A DNA stretch of 49,429 nucleotides from JANRIC01 sp033765345. Its GTDB lineage: Bacteria; Bacteroidota; Bacteroidia; Cytophagales; Microscillaceae. Location: contig JANRIC010000095.1 in assembly GCA_033765345.1 (NCBI GenBank), positions 1 through 49,429 on the forward strand, given 5' to 3'. The position numbers and the translations under genes were made by a program. The notes under the pieces were generated by a model, which worked only from the letters and a program-made list of their open reading frames with translations, searched no databases and had not been told where the DNA came from. Below, piece after piece: positions 17,402 through 26,705 of this stretch. Numbering within the stretch: the stretch's first letter is position 1; the number at the start of each line of letters is the position of its first letter.

Positions 17402-19096
17402 TTAAATGGAAAAGTATTCTGCCAAAGGTCCGAGTGCCAATGCCGGAAAAAAGGCCAAGGCCGCAACAATCAAAATGACGGATATAAGTACAGTAGCAAA
17501 AGCCAGGGTATCCGGTTTTAAGCTTCCCGAAGTTTCGGGTACGGGTTGTTTGGCAGCCAATGAACCTACAATGGCTAAAGGTCCGATGATCGGTATAAAT
17601 CTGCCCAAAAGCATCACGATGCCGGTGGAGACATTCCAAAAGGGTGTGTTATCACCCAGACCCTCAAAGCCTGAACCGTTATTGGCGGAAGCAGAAGTAA
17701 ATTCATACAGCATTTCCGAAAATCCATGAAAAGAAGGATTCGCCAGCCAGCCGTAATCCGGGTTTTGAACAATCATATAAGTCGACAAAGCTGTACCCGC
17801 CAAAATCAACAAAGGGTGTAAAATGACCACCAGAGCGGCAATTTTGATTTCTTTGGGTTCAATTTTTTTACCCAGGAATTCAGGAGTACGACCTACCATC
17901 AGCCCGGCGATAAATACGGCTATGATCACAAAAACAAAGAAATTGATAAATCCTACGCCTACACCACCATAAATGGCATTGATAAACATATCAAGCAGAA
18001 AAATCCCACCGGAAATTGCCGTGTGGCTGTCGTGCATCGAGTTGACCGAACCGTTGGAGGTCGAGGTAGTAGAAACACCCCACATGGAGGAGGCCGCGAT
18101 ACCGAAGCGCATTTCCTTACCTTCCATATTGTATTGGTTTTGAGCAATGCCCAGTTTATCCAAATGAGGATTCCCAACAAACTCGGAGGCTGCCGATACA
18201 GCCACAAAACTCACAAAAAGCACGGTCATTACGCCAAAAAACACCCAAGCCAGTCTTTTGCGATTGAGGTAATATCCAAAAGCAAAAACCAGTGCTATGG
18301 GGATCAATAAAATGGATATGTTTTCCAGGATATTGCTTAGGTAATTGGGATTTTCAAAAGGGTGTGTTGAGTTAGGACCGAAATAGCCTCCTCCATTAGT
18401 TCCCAATTGTTTGATGGCTACCATCGGAGCTACCGGGCCTCCGGCTACCTGAATGCTTTTACCTTCCAGGGTAGTGATTTCCTGCAAACCCTCAAAATTT
18501 GCGGGCATACCGTTAAGCAACAACGCAACCGCTATGATGATGGAAAGAGGTAACAAAATACGTGTATTACTTTTGAGAAAAAGCACATAGAAATTACCTA
18601 GTTTGGTAGCCCTCCGGTTTGTCAAACCTTCAAACAGCAACGCGCAAGCGGCAATTCCAGTAGCCGCACTGACGAATTGCAGCCAGCAAAAACACAATAA
18701 TTGAGTAAAATAGGAGGCACCTGTTTCGCCGGAATAATGCTGCAAATTGGTGTTGGTCGTAAAGCTGGAAGCCGTATTAAAAGCCAGGGTAGGCTCCCAA
18801 TTGCCCAGCCCGACCGGATTCCAAAAGGGCTGATAGCCCTGGAGACTCATAATCAGGTAAGCAATCACAAAGAATACTAGATTGAGCCAAAGCATTGCTT
18901 TGAGGTTTTGCTTCCAGTCCATAGATTCATTGGGATTAATGCCAGCGAGGCGCAAAATCATCTTCTCGATGGGGTTTAGAAAATCTGTAAAGATTTTTTC
19001 TCCTTTGAATACCCTACTGATGTACCTGCCCAGCCAAATAGCAGGCAGCACACTCAGCAAAAAGATGACGAGAATACCTAAAATTTCGGTTTGCAT
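17402..19096 (-). CDS. kdpA: KdpA, K+-transporting ATPase subunit A
   Basis: 564 aa K+-binding channel-like subunit, with about ten membrane helices. The four selectivity-filter regions can be seen: 'NTASSFTTNTNLQHYSGE', 'LGTNGGGYFGPNSTHPFEN', 'STTSTSNGSVNSMHD' and 'SASANNGSGFEGLGDNTPF'. It starts 12 bp after kdpF ends. Confidence 0.98.
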   Translation of the reverse strand: MQTEILGILVIFLLSVLPAIWLGRYISRVFKGEKIFTDFLNPIEKMILRLAGINPNESMDWKQNLKAMLWLNLVFFVIAYLIMSLQGYQPFWNPVGLGNWEPTLAFNTASSFTTNTNLQHYSGETGASYFTQLLCFCWLQFVSAATGIAACALLFEGLTNRRATKLGNFYVLFLKSNTRILLPLSIIIAVALLLNGMPANFEGLQEITTLEGKSIQVAGGPVAPMVAIKQLGTNGGGYFGPNSTHPFENPNYLSNILENISILLIPIALVFAFGYYLNRKRLAWVFFGVMTVLFVSFVAVSAASEFVGNPHLDKLGIAQNQYNMEGKEMRFGIAASSMWGVSTTSTSNGSVNSMHDSHTAISGGIFLLDMFINAIYGGVGVGFINFFVFVIIAVFIAGLMVGRTPEFLGKKIEPKEIKIAALVVILHPLLILAGTALSTYMIVQNPDYGWLANPSFHGFSEMLYEFTSASANNGSGFEGLGDNTPFWNVSTGIVMLLGRFIPIIGPLAIVGSLAAKQPVPETSGSLKPDTLAFATVLISVILIVAALAFFPALALGPLAEYFSI

Positions 19097-19108
19097 AGTC
19101 TTTAAATA

Positions 19109-19189
19109 TTAAAATTTTTCGGGGTCGGTAATGGCATACACCAAGTATGCCGCTATTACTAAAGATAAAATAAATAGTGCAATGATCAT
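19109..19189 (-). CDS. kdpF: KdpF, small membrane subunit of the K+ pump
   Basis: A 26-aa ORF read directly from the minus strand: MIIALFILSLVIAAYLVYAI followed by TDPEKF and TAA. One membrane helix with the family's typical 'YLVYAxxxPExF' ending identifies KdpF, which stabilises the KdpABC complex. It ends 12 bp before kdpA, and it starts 7 bp after the 31-aa peptide gene. Confidence 0.9.
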   Translation of the reverse strand: MIIALFILSLVIAAYLVYAITDPEKF

Positions 19190-19196
19190 CTTTTGT

Positions 19197-19292
19197 TTAA
19201 TTTAATTTGTCCATAAAATCAATCGTCTTAAAAAAGACGACAAAAAGAATCGTGGCCAAAACAGCCAGGAGTAGCACGTTTATTAAAATCAT
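19197..19292 (-). CDS. 31-aa single-helix peptide preceding KdpF
   Basis: An ATG at 19292 opens 31 codons ending in TAA: MILINVLLLAVLATILFVVF then FKTIDFMDKLN. It has one hydrophobic helix and a short charged tail, similar in size and layout to KdpF but different in sequence. It is the first gene of the kdp operon, 7 bp before kdpF. It may be a second small pump subunit or a leader peptide. I know no named family for it. Confidence 0.6.
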   Translation of the reverse strand: MILINVLLLAVLATILFVVFFKTIDFMDKLN

Positions 19293-19541
19293 CGTTTTGT
19301 AAGTTTAATGTAATTGGGGAATGCCAAAGGATATGCCTTGGTGAATGAGTCAAGGATGAAATGTTTTTAAAGATTTGACTATGAGTTGATTAACTTAGGT
19401 AAAATTATTTTGCTGACGGTTACACAGATGCTTGATCATTCAGATTCCGAAGGGTTTTGCGGGATTGGAAAGGAAATGTATCTCAAATATTTACATACTG
19501 ATTCCTTATGCGTGCTCATGGAGATGGGCTTCCAAAGATTA
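19293..19541. other. kdp control region (no gene)
   Basis: The divergent gap between the kdp operon and the AAA/PD-(D/E)XK gene. It must hold the kdp promoter. No TAnnTTTG box was found on the minus strand. The only sigma-54-like candidate (19323-19337) has its GG and GC separated by 11 rather than 10 nt. Around it the word 'atgcc' occurs twice (19321-19325 and 19333-19337). Confidence 0.4.
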
Positions 19542-19572
19542 TTGGCCATTGTTTGTTTTTTGGGTATCTTTG
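19542..19572 (+). promoter_or_regulatory. Promoter of the AAA/PD-(D/E)XK gene
   Basis: TTG (19542-19544), 20-nt spacer, TATCTTTG (19565-19572): an exact Bacteroidota-type promoter. Transcription near 19578 would leave about 16 nt before the ATG at 19594. Confidence 0.7.
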
Positions 19573-19593
19573 TTTGAAATAATGTATGTGAGT

Positions 19594-21162
19594 ATGCAAA
19601 CCTTACAAAAACTTCCAATAGGGATTCAGGATTTTGCTTTTCTTCGTGAAAACAAACTGCTGTATGTCGATAAAACCAAAGCAATATTTGATTTTATCCA
19701 AGAAGGAAAATATATGTACTTTGGTCGCCCACGCAGGTTTGGCAAATCGCTGCTATGTAGCACCGTGAAGTATCTGTATGAAGGTAAAAAAGAGCTTTTT
19801 GAAGGATTGTATCTATACGATAAAATTGATTGGGATACAATTGCCCGCCCAGTGATTCATATTGATTTGAGTAAAGTTTCTTTTGTAGATATTAGTCTTG
19901 CAGAAGGTTTAAGCCTTCATATGGACGAAATAAGCCAAACGTTGAATTTTCCTTTAAAAACCCAAGATGCCCAGAGTAAATTCAACGAATTGATCGTAGG
20001 GCTTGCACGCCAGGGTAAATCTGTTGTAGTGATTGTGGATGAATACGATAAAGCATTGACGGATGTATTGGGCGATGATGAAAAGTTTGAGCAGCATCGG
20101 AATATACTCAGAGGTTTTTACGGCATTCTCAAACCCAATGACCAATATCTGCATCAGGTTATCCTGACAGGAGTGTCAAGATACGGCAAAATATCTGTTT
20201 TTTCGCAATTGAACAATATTCTGGATTATTCCCTTTTTGAGAGCTACGTGACGCTCTGTGGCTACACGCCTGATGAGCTGGCTTTTTATTTCAAAGATCA
20301 TATCACGGAGACTGCCTCTAAAATGCGTTTGGATACGGATGAGCTGGTCGAGCGGCTTAAAAGCAGGTACAATGGTTATTCTTTTGACGGAGTGCATCAG
20401 GTTTATAATCCTTTTTCTATTCTAAGTTTTTTTAAGCTCCAACAATTTAAGAACTTCTGGTTTGATACAGGTACACCTTCTTTCTTGTTAAAATTACTTC
20501 GGGAACAAAAAATAAAGATCCACGAGTTGGAAAACTTTACAGGAAGCTCGCTTATCCTCGATGCCACGGATATAGAGTACCAAAGCCCGATTTCTTTACT
20601 TTTTCAAACTGGATACCTGACCATTAGTAAATTAGAGCAAGACGGCATCGATCTTTGGTATCACTTGGATTTCCCCAATACGGAGGTCAAACAAGCTTTT
20701 GCCCAATATCTGCTGGTCACTTATACCGCTAAGGGCTTAGACCGGGTAGATGCTCATATTACTGCTCCTTTGCGCCACGCTCTGAAACAAAATGATCTGA
20801 ATAAATTTTGTGAGGTCTTAAAATCTGTATATGCTGATGTGCCTTATCAGATTTATCTACAAAAGGAAGCTTACTATCACACGATCTTTCACGTGCTTAT
20901 GAATGCATTGGGATTCAAAACCGAATCCGAAGTGCAAACCAATCAGGGAAGAATCGACACGGTAGTGGAAACCGATCAAAACATTTTTATTTTTGAGTTC
21001 AAATTGGATGAATCTAAGAAACAAGCCCTTGCCCAAATCACACAAAACAAATACTTTCAACGCTACCAAAACCAGCCTTTGCCGATTTATGCCATTGGGC
21101 TTAACTTTTCTTCCGAATTACGAAATATTCAGGATTGGGTGGTAAAACAGGTCAAAAGTTAA
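19594..21162 (+). CDS. AAA-ATPase-like protein with C-terminal PD-(D/E)XK nuclease domain
   Basis: 522 aa from the ATG at 19594; ATG 19582 and a TTG at 19432 are possible in frame but lie at or upstream of the promoter. The N-terminus 'LPIGIQDFAFLRENKLLYVD' and the P-loop 'YFGRPRRFGKSLL' define the PF09820-type AAA domain; Walker B is 'VVVIVDEYD'. The C-terminus ends in a PD-(D/E)XK fold with 'GRIDTVVE' and 'IFIFEFKLD' (PF08011 type). These genes are numerous and scattered in Bacteroidota genomes and are thought to behave like mobile or selfish genes; their function is unproven. It is opposite in direction to both neighbours. Confidence 0.9.
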   Translation: MQTLQKLPIGIQDFAFLRENKLLYVDKTKAIFDFIQEGKYMYFGRPRRFGKSLLCSTVKYLYEGKKELFEGLYLYDKIDWDTIARPVIHIDLSKVSFVDISLAEGLSLHMDEISQTLNFPLKTQDAQSKFNELIVGLARQGKSVVVIVDEYDKALTDVLGDDEKFEQHRNILRGFYGILKPNDQYLHQVILTGVSRYGKISVFSQLNNILDYSLFESYVTLCGYTPDELAFYFKDHITETASKMRLDTDELVERLKSRYNGYSFDGVHQVYNPFSILSFFKLQQFKNFWFDTGTPSFLLKLLREQKIKIHELENFTGSSLILDATDIEYQSPISLLFQTGYLTISKLEQDGIDLWYHLDFPNTEVKQAFAQYLLVTYTAKGLDRVDAHITAPLRHALKQNDLNKFCEVLKSVYADVPYQIYLQKEAYYHTIFHVLMNALGFKTESEVQTNQGRIDTVVETDQNIFIFEFKLDESKKQALAQITQNKYFQRYQNQPLPIYAIGLNFSSELRNIQDWVVKQVKS

Positions 21163-21190
21163 TTGAAATGGGGATGAGTTCTGGTCAATT

Positions 21191-22531
21191 TTACTGAATG
21201 CTGTATTCTTTTAGCTTTGCGTACAAAGTCGTAAGTCCGATTTCCAGCAATCTGGCAGCCTGGGTTTTGTTTCCCTGAGTATGTTTCAAAACAGCTTGAA
21301 TATGGGCTTTTTCGGCTTCTGCCATACTAAAAATGCCCTTTGAAACCTGTGATTTTTCCTGAATCACAAATTCAAAAGGCAGTACATCCTCCTCGATTTG
21401 TTCGGTATCAGTCAGGATAATGGCTCTTTCCATCACATTACGCAGTTCTCGTACATTACCTTTCCAAGAGTGATTTTGAAGGCTCTCGATAAAGTTGGGC
21501 GAAAGTTTTTTGGGTTTTCGGTTCATTTTAAGGCAGATGTCGTGGGCAAAATACTCCGCCAGTAAAGGAATATCTTCTTTTCGCTCATTCAAAGAGGGTA
21601 GATGAATTTGAAAAACAGACAAGCGATAAAACAAATCAAGTCGGAAGTTGCCTTCTTCAGAAGCTTTTTGTAAATCCCGGTTGGTAGCTGCAATAAAACG
21701 TACGTCTACCTTGGTTTCCTGGGTTTCGCCTACTTTGATAAAAGTGCCGTTTTCCAGCACCCTGAGTAATTTGGCTTGCAAATCCGAGGGCATTTCTCCG
21801 ATTTCATCCAAAAAAAGTGTGCCTTTGTGCGCTTCTTCCAGAAGCCCTTTTTTGTCTTTTTGTGCTCCGGTGAAAGCACCTGCTTTGTGTCCGAACATTT
21901 CGCTTTCTAACAGGTCTTTGCCGAATGCACTGCAGTTGATGGCTAAAAAAGCTTGTTGTTTACGGGGGCTTTGCGTATGGATAGAATGGGCAAACACTTC
22001 TTTTCCAGTTCCGGTTTCTCCGGTAAGTAATACGGTGGTATTGGTTTCTGCTACTTTTTGAGCTAGTTGAATGGATTTCTGCAAAATGGACGACTTCCCG
22101 ATAATGCGGTCAAAGCCGTAGTTTTGATGAATTTTGGCCTCGAGGTGTTTGATTTTGAATTGTAGGCGAGCTTTATCCAAGGCTCTATTCAACAAAGGAA
22201 TGATTTTTTGGTTTTCTTCGCCTTTGGTCAGGTAATCAAAAGCCCCCAATTGAATTGCTTTGACCCCATCGGGGATATTACCAAAAGCTGTGAGGCATAT
22301 AACCTCGGTTTGGGGAGATATTTGTTTGATCTGCCGGATGAGTTCGATGCCGTTGAGATCAGGGAGTTTTACGTCACTAATGGCTACATGAATCTCTTCC
22401 TGAGTGATTTTTTTGAGTGCCTGCCGGGCATTTTCCGCATTGATTACCTCAAAACCCTCTAATTGCAAGGTGCGGGTCAGCAGATTACGTAGGTCTTTTT
22501 CATCATCGATGATTAAAATGGTTTCGGTCAT
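21191..22531 (-). CDS. NtrC-family sigma-54 response regulator, probable kdp regulator
   Basis: 446 aa with three domains: receiver (acceptor Asp in 'ISDVKLPDLNG', about 53), sigma-54 AAA+ activator (Walker A 'GETGTGKE', the sigma-54-contacting 'GAFTGA', and 'GTLFLDEIGEMP'), and a C-terminal Fis-type HTH ('NKTQAARLLEIGLTTLYAKL'). It activates sigma-54 promoters after phosphorylation. Its position upstream of kdp on the same strand, with only the AAA/PD-(D/E)XK gene between, and the presence of a KdpD-like pair in the window, suggest that it takes the place of the OmpR-type KdpE (inference). Confidence 0.93.
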   Translation of the reverse strand: MTETILIIDDEKDLRNLLTRTLQLEGFEVINAENARQALKKITQEEIHVAISDVKLPDLNGIELIRQIKQISPQTEVICLTAFGNIPDGVKAIQLGAFDYLTKGEENQKIIPLLNRALDKARLQFKIKHLEAKIHQNYGFDRIIGKSSILQKSIQLAQKVAETNTTVLLTGETGTGKEVFAHSIHTQSPRKQQAFLAINCSAFGKDLLESEMFGHKAGAFTGAQKDKKGLLEEAHKGTLFLDEIGEMPSDLQAKLLRVLENGTFIKVGETQETKVDVRFIAATNRDLQKASEEGNFRLDLFYRLSVFQIHLPSLNERKEDIPLLAEYFAHDICLKMNRKPKKLSPNFIESLQNHSWKGNVRELRNVMERAIILTDTEQIEEDVLPFEFVIQEKSQVSKGIFSMAEAEKAHIQAVLKHTQGNKTQAARLLEIGLTTLYAKLKEYSIQ

Positions 22532-22664
22532 AGTTCGGATTTTTATTCCCTTTATTAGCTAAAAACAAGGTTTTTCACAAAAGAAATCTTGCTTTTAGCT
22601 AATTTAAAGCGAATTATTTTTAAATCCTAACCCAAGACTGCATCACCCTACACTTCACTCAAAA

Positions 22665-23564
22665 TCAAACCCAATTAATTCCCTTTTTTAACCAAGCTAA
22701 AGTTTCAGCTTCTTTGCTTCCAGCTTCGGGCTGGTGATTGTAGTACCAGTTGGCCTGTTTGGGGAGGCTCATCAGGATAGACTCGATGCGCCCGTCGGTT
22801 TCTAATCCGAATTTAGTCCCCTGATCGAGTACTAGGTTAAACTCTACATAGCGTCCCCGACGAACCAGTTGCCAGTCTTTTTCTTTTTCACCAAAGGGGA
22901 GGTCTCTGTTTTTCTGGATCAACTGGCTGTAAACGGGTACAAAGGCTAAACCGACATCTTTGACAAACTCAAAAATCTGCGCCTTGCCAAAGCTTTCTGT
23001 TTCGGTGAGGCGATCAAAGAAAATACCACCAATGCCGCGGGTTTCTTTGCGGTGTTTGATATAAAAGTAGTCATCAGCCCAGCTTTTGAATTGCGGATAA
23101 AATTCAGTATGGTGGCGATCGCACACTTTTTTAAGCTCCTGATGAAAGTACCGAGCATCTTCCTTGACGACGTAGTGGGGGGTTAGGTCGATTCCCCCAC
23201 CGAACCAGTATCGGTTTTGCTCGCCACTCATTTCAAAATAGCGCACATTCATGTGAATGATGGGCGCCATAGGGCTTTTAGGATGTAAGACGATAGAGAC
23301 TCCGGTAGCATAAAATGTATTTCCGACCATGCCCATTTTTTCCTGCAAAGCCTGGGGCATTTCTCCATATACGGCTGAGAAGTTGACGCCACCCTTCTCG
23401 AGTACGTTTCCATCTTGGATTACACGGGTTCTTCCTCCGCCGCCTCCGGGTCGTTCCCAGGCATCTTGTTGAAATTCGGCACCTCCGTCGGCTTCTTCCA
23501 ATCCCTGGCAGATGGTATCTTGGAGATGCTCAAAGAATGATGTAATGGTTTGTTTATCAGGCAT
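22665..23564 (-). CDS. hemF: Oxygen-dependent coproporphyrinogen III oxidase (HemF)
   Basis: 299 aa, the normal length. It converts coproporphyrinogen III to protoporphyrinogen IX in haem synthesis, using O2. Clear motifs are 'GGGGRTRVIQDG', 'HMNVRYFEM', 'WFGGGIDLTPHYV', 'RGIGGIFFDRL' and 'RRGRYVEFNLVLDQGTKFGL'. It appears to be a single-gene unit. The presence of HemF indicates life with oxygen. Confidence 0.97.
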   Translation of the reverse strand: MPDKQTITSFFEHLQDTICQGLEEADGGAEFQQDAWERPGGGGGRTRVIQDGNVLEKGGVNFSAVYGEMPQALQEKMGMVGNTFYATGVSIVLHPKSPMAPIIHMNVRYFEMSGEQNRYWFGGGIDLTPHYVVKEDARYFHQELKKVCDRHHTEFYPQFKSWADDYFYIKHRKETRGIGGIFFDRLTETESFGKAQIFEFVKDVGLAFVPVYSQLIQKNRDLPFGEKEKDWQLVRRGRYVEFNLVLDQGTKFGLETDGRIESILMSLPKQANWYYNHQPEAGSKEAETLAWLKKGINWV

Positions 23565-23986
23565 ATAATTAATCTAAACTGAGGATTATTTGATTTGATG
23601 ATTATTTTGACTTTAAAGGGTCTATTTTTACGTGCAAAAACCTGAATTTTATTTTTCATCAGGTAAAATTTTCAGCATAAATAAAGGTGTTTGCCGTGGA
23701 AAGAAATGATTTTGATCAGCTTCTTGAAAAATTTCTAAAGAAAATATCTCAAAGTAGTCCATGGTAATTAGTCTATAGTCCATAGCAATACAATTGCTTG
23801 GTTATTAATTAATTATGAAAATAGATGATATAAACTAATTATAGGCAACTACTTAATAAACTAATATTCAATTGTTTACATCTTAAATTAAATACAAAAT
23901 TACATTTTGACACACTGATCAATCTATTGACTACGGACAATGGACTATTGACCTAACACTACGAACAATGGACTATTGGTCTAACA
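23565..23986. other. AT-rich gap with repeats between hemF and tamL
   Basis: 422 bp with no convincing gene. It holds a small hairpin (acctga ... tcaggt near 23639-23664) and the two clusters of 'ggactat/atagtcc' words described separately. The middle (about 23795-23925) is very AT-rich. Confidence 0.6.
23755..23789. repeat. Left cluster of 'atagtcc' repeat words
   Basis: Two units, tagtccatgg and tatagtccatag, lie 10-15 bp apart. They are in the opposite orientation to the 'caatggactattg' units at 23934-23989, so together they form loose inverted repeats around about 145 bp of AT-rich DNA. Confidence 0.5.
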
Positions 23987-23989
23987 CTA
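23934..23989. repeat. Tandem 28-bp repeat covering the tamL stop codon
   Basis: Copy 1 (23934-23961) and copy 2 (23962-23989) match at 25 of 28 positions; the core is acaatggactattg. Copy 2 ends in 'cta', which is the TAG stop codon of tamL on the minus strand. A further related word (ctattgactac) precedes copy 1. Confidence 0.85.
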
Positions 23990-26467
23990 AAAAGGATAAC
24001 CAATCCCGATATTTAAGACCAGCAGATCGTCGTCAAAAGGTTTGAGCGGATTAAAATTTCGGATGACCCAGCGCCGATCAGACCTGCGGGCAGGGTCATA
24101 GACTTTCAGCCCAAAATCCAGCCTAAACAATAAAAAAGGAAGGTTTAGGCGGATTCCCAAACCTGAACCCACGGCTATTTCTCGGAGGAAATTTTGAAAT
24201 TTAAACTGGCTGCCGGGTCTTTCAGGGTCTTCCTGGAATGTCCAGATATTGCCAATATCTACAAAAACAGCTCCTCGCACGTAACCAAAAACTGGAAACC
24301 GGTATTCTGCATTGCCCTCAATCAGGATTTCTCCGGGTTGCTCAAAACGATAGTCAAAACTTCCGTCTTCATTGACATTGGGCCGGTAAGAACCAGGGCC
24401 AAGCCTTCGAGGCTGCCAGGCTCGAATACTGCTGCTGCCCCCCACAAAAAAGAATTTTTCGTAAGGAAGTGTGCTAGAAAGACCAAAAGGACGCACAAGC
24501 CCGATATTCACCCGAAAAGCCAATGTATGGAATTTACGCCCAAGCGGTTGATAATAATGAAAGGAAGGATTGATGCGCCAATATTGAAAAACCCGCAGAC
24601 CGAAGATATTATTATTTTCAATCAGAGAGCTTCTTCTGAGTAAGCTGAGTGATAATCCTCCACCTTCTATGAGGTATCTGACAAAAAATGACCTTTGCCG
24701 TTCGTCTCCAAGGCTATTGTTATAGGTATAGGTCGCATATATACTACTTACTAGTGCCCGGCTAAAGCTTTGTAGAATGGAAAGATTATTGAGCGACTCC
24801 AATTGTTCTCGGAACTGACTGCTGATATCACGGGTATTGACCACATTGAGGTCGGAGAGCGTAATATTATAGGTAGAGAAACCCAACTGACCTTTATATG
24901 AAATAGAAGCTGCCAGACTGGTTCGGGTATATTCAGGGCGACGGACGTAGTTGAAGCCCATATTAAGGCGGGTGGTAGGATTATATTCGCTAAATCGGTT
25001 TCGAAGCGTTTTGGAGATCGGAAAAATAATTTTAGGGAAGGTCAATGATGAATTGAAGCCGATTTCCTGGCTACTGTAGAAAGCATTATCGGCCGCAAAA
25101 CTTGTCTGCCCATCGATGGCAAAACGCAAACTATTCTCGAAAATTTCAGCCGTGCCAAAAGTATTGCGATTTTTTAAGGAAAGATTAATAAAAGGTCCCG
25201 GCAAACCCTGTATCACATTAAAGCCAATTTCATCAGTGATTTGATATTTATCCATAGGAGTTGTATAAATGTGTATATCAAGATGCCCTGAGGTAGTATC
25301 GGGGTTGATATTGACAAACTTAAACATATCCAAAAAACCCAGCGAGCGTTGTGTATCCGTTGTTTTGCTAAGGCTGTATTTTTGCTGTTCTTTGAATCGC
25401 ACCCTTGTGTCCAGGATTTTATAGTATCTTGGCGTGAGACGCTTCTCATACACATATTGAATATCTGTTTCTTTGGAAGTAAGTGTATCCAAAGCCTCGG
25501 TGCGCCCTCCAGGGGCTGTATTGACCAGATGAAAAAACAAATCCTGAATCACAAAAGCCCGGTGTGTATTTTCACGGGGGTTATTGATGATCACAGTGAT
25601 ATGAGCCAGGCGTTTAGGAATCTCTGAGGCAGATTCGGGTTGTGGGCTTGCCAATTGGCTGCTATCCGGGGCAAAATGTAGGGTATCTACCTGAAAATTC
25701 ACGTATTGTCTGCTAAAATAGAGATACCCCTGATCGCGAAGCAGCTTCTCAATTCGGGAGCGTTCGGCAGAAATTTTGCTTTCTTGATAGGGTTCGCCGG
25801 TTTGGACGGGCGAAGACTCTTGATTATCCAGCAGTATCTTGTGAATATCCGGGCTGGTGCTTGCATAAGTAAGATTACCGAAATAAGTCGGCTGGTATTC
25901 TTCAATAAAATACGTCACGCTCAGTCGTCTTTTGAGTACGTGACGGGTTTCGTAGCATACACTTCCCTGGAAAAAACCCTTACTTTGCAAGTATTCTACC
26001 ATCTCTTCGGCAGCACGCTTGGCTTCGGTGCTATCCATAAAAACGGGTTTTTCACCCACGGATCGCATCAGCCAATTGCCTTCATTGAGTTTTACACGGA
26101 GGTTTTCGAGCTTGTTATTTTGTCTTTTTTTAAGTCTTTTTACTTTTTTATCTTGGGAAGCTTCTTGTGCTTCTATGATTCTATTGCGGAATTCTTCTTC
26201 TTTTTGCTCAATTTTTTTCTGTACTTTTTCGGGTTTAAAAATGGCTTCACCCAGGTTATAAGTCCAGACATAAGGCAGCAAAAGCCCTATTTTCCGGTTG
26301 GGTTTTTGGCGCAGCAGCAAAGAAAGGCCTTCACTTGAAGCACTGGAATTGCCCTTGATGATTTGCTCATGCAAAAGGTATTTCCCTTCTGGCCACATTT
26401 TGGAGCTTACGCAGGCATTACAAAATAAAAGCGATAAAAAAATCAGATTTAGTCGGTATCTATACAC
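23987..26467 (-). CDS. tamL: TamL, BamA/TamA-family outer-membrane lipoprotein
   Basis: 826 aa. The lipobox 'LLFCNAC' (Cys about 19) marks a lipoprotein. POTRA-like domains follow (about 150-330, e.g. 'YLQSKGFFQGSVCYE', 'LLRDQGYLYFSRQYVNF'), then a 16-strand Omp85 barrel with 'FFVGGSSSIRAWQPRRLGPG' (the family RGF/RGxR-like loop) and the final strand 'VLNIGIGYPF'. Bacteroidota carry this lipidated TamA homologue, which works with TamB in outer-membrane assembly; no tamB is in view. The start is GTG at 26467; no ATG lies before the signal. Its divergent neighbour is a TrmH-type methyltransferase, an arrangement I recall from other Bacteroidota. Confidence 0.9.
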   Translation of the reverse strand: MYRYRLNLIFLSLLFCNACVSSKMWPEGKYLLHEQIIKGNSSASSEGLSLLLRQKPNRKIGLLLPYVWTYNLGEAIFKPEKVQKKIEQKEEEFRNRIIEAQEASQDKKVKRLKKRQNNKLENLRVKLNEGNWLMRSVGEKPVFMDSTEAKRAAEEMVEYLQSKGFFQGSVCYETRHVLKRRLSVTYFIEEYQPTYFGNLTYASTSPDIHKILLDNQESSPVQTGEPYQESKISAERSRIEKLLRDQGYLYFSRQYVNFQVDTLHFAPDSSQLASPQPESASEIPKRLAHITVIINNPRENTHRAFVIQDLFFHLVNTAPGGRTEALDTLTSKETDIQYVYEKRLTPRYYKILDTRVRFKEQQKYSLSKTTDTQRSLGFLDMFKFVNINPDTTSGHLDIHIYTTPMDKYQITDEIGFNVIQGLPGPFINLSLKNRNTFGTAEIFENSLRFAIDGQTSFAADNAFYSSQEIGFNSSLTFPKIIFPISKTLRNRFSEYNPTTRLNMGFNYVRRPEYTRTSLAASISYKGQLGFSTYNITLSDLNVVNTRDISSQFREQLESLNNLSILQSFSRALVSSIYATYTYNNSLGDERQRSFFVRYLIEGGGLSLSLLRRSSLIENNNIFGLRVFQYWRINPSFHYYQPLGRKFHTLAFRVNIGLVRPFGLSSTLPYEKFFFVGGSSSIRAWQPRRLGPGSYRPNVNEDGSFDYRFEQPGEILIEGNAEYRFPVFGYVRGAVFVDIGNIWTFQEDPERPGSQFKFQNFLREIAVGSGLGIRLNLPFLLFRLDFGLKVYDPARRSDRRWVIRNFNPLKPFDDDLLVLNIGIGYPF

Positions 26468-26551
26468 AAAATATTACTTAAATTCGGTGACATGTATTTA
26501 TTTCAGGTTTATTTCAGGGCGTATCAAATCGTGCTGTGTATTCAAAAAAGA

Positions 26552-26571
26552 GCTTTGTGCAGATACAAAGC
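26552..26571. other. Hairpin in the tamL/trmH divergent region
   Basis: A perfect 7-bp inverted repeat (gctttgt and acaaagc around gcagat), followed on the plus strand by ggtgcg and seven T. It resembles a small intrinsic terminator but sits between divergent genes, so an operator or attenuator is as likely. A TATCTTTG box (26597-26604) lies just downstream but lacks a TTG at the usual distance. Confidence 0.4.
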
Positions 26572-26705
26572 GGTGCGTTTTTTTATATAAGCATTATATC
26601 TTTGACACTATAGCTTGTTTAAAATAAGGGCTACACCAATAGACAAAGATAAATAAGAAAATAGGTCATCCGGGTTCTTCCCACACATAAAATTTTAATG
26701 ATGTT

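Noticed and set aside
19323..19337. Sigma-54-like site (AAGGCAT ... TTTGGCA) before the kdp operon on the minus strand
   Set aside because: GG and GC are 11 nt apart instead of 10 and the flanking consensus is poor; kept only as a weak candidate.
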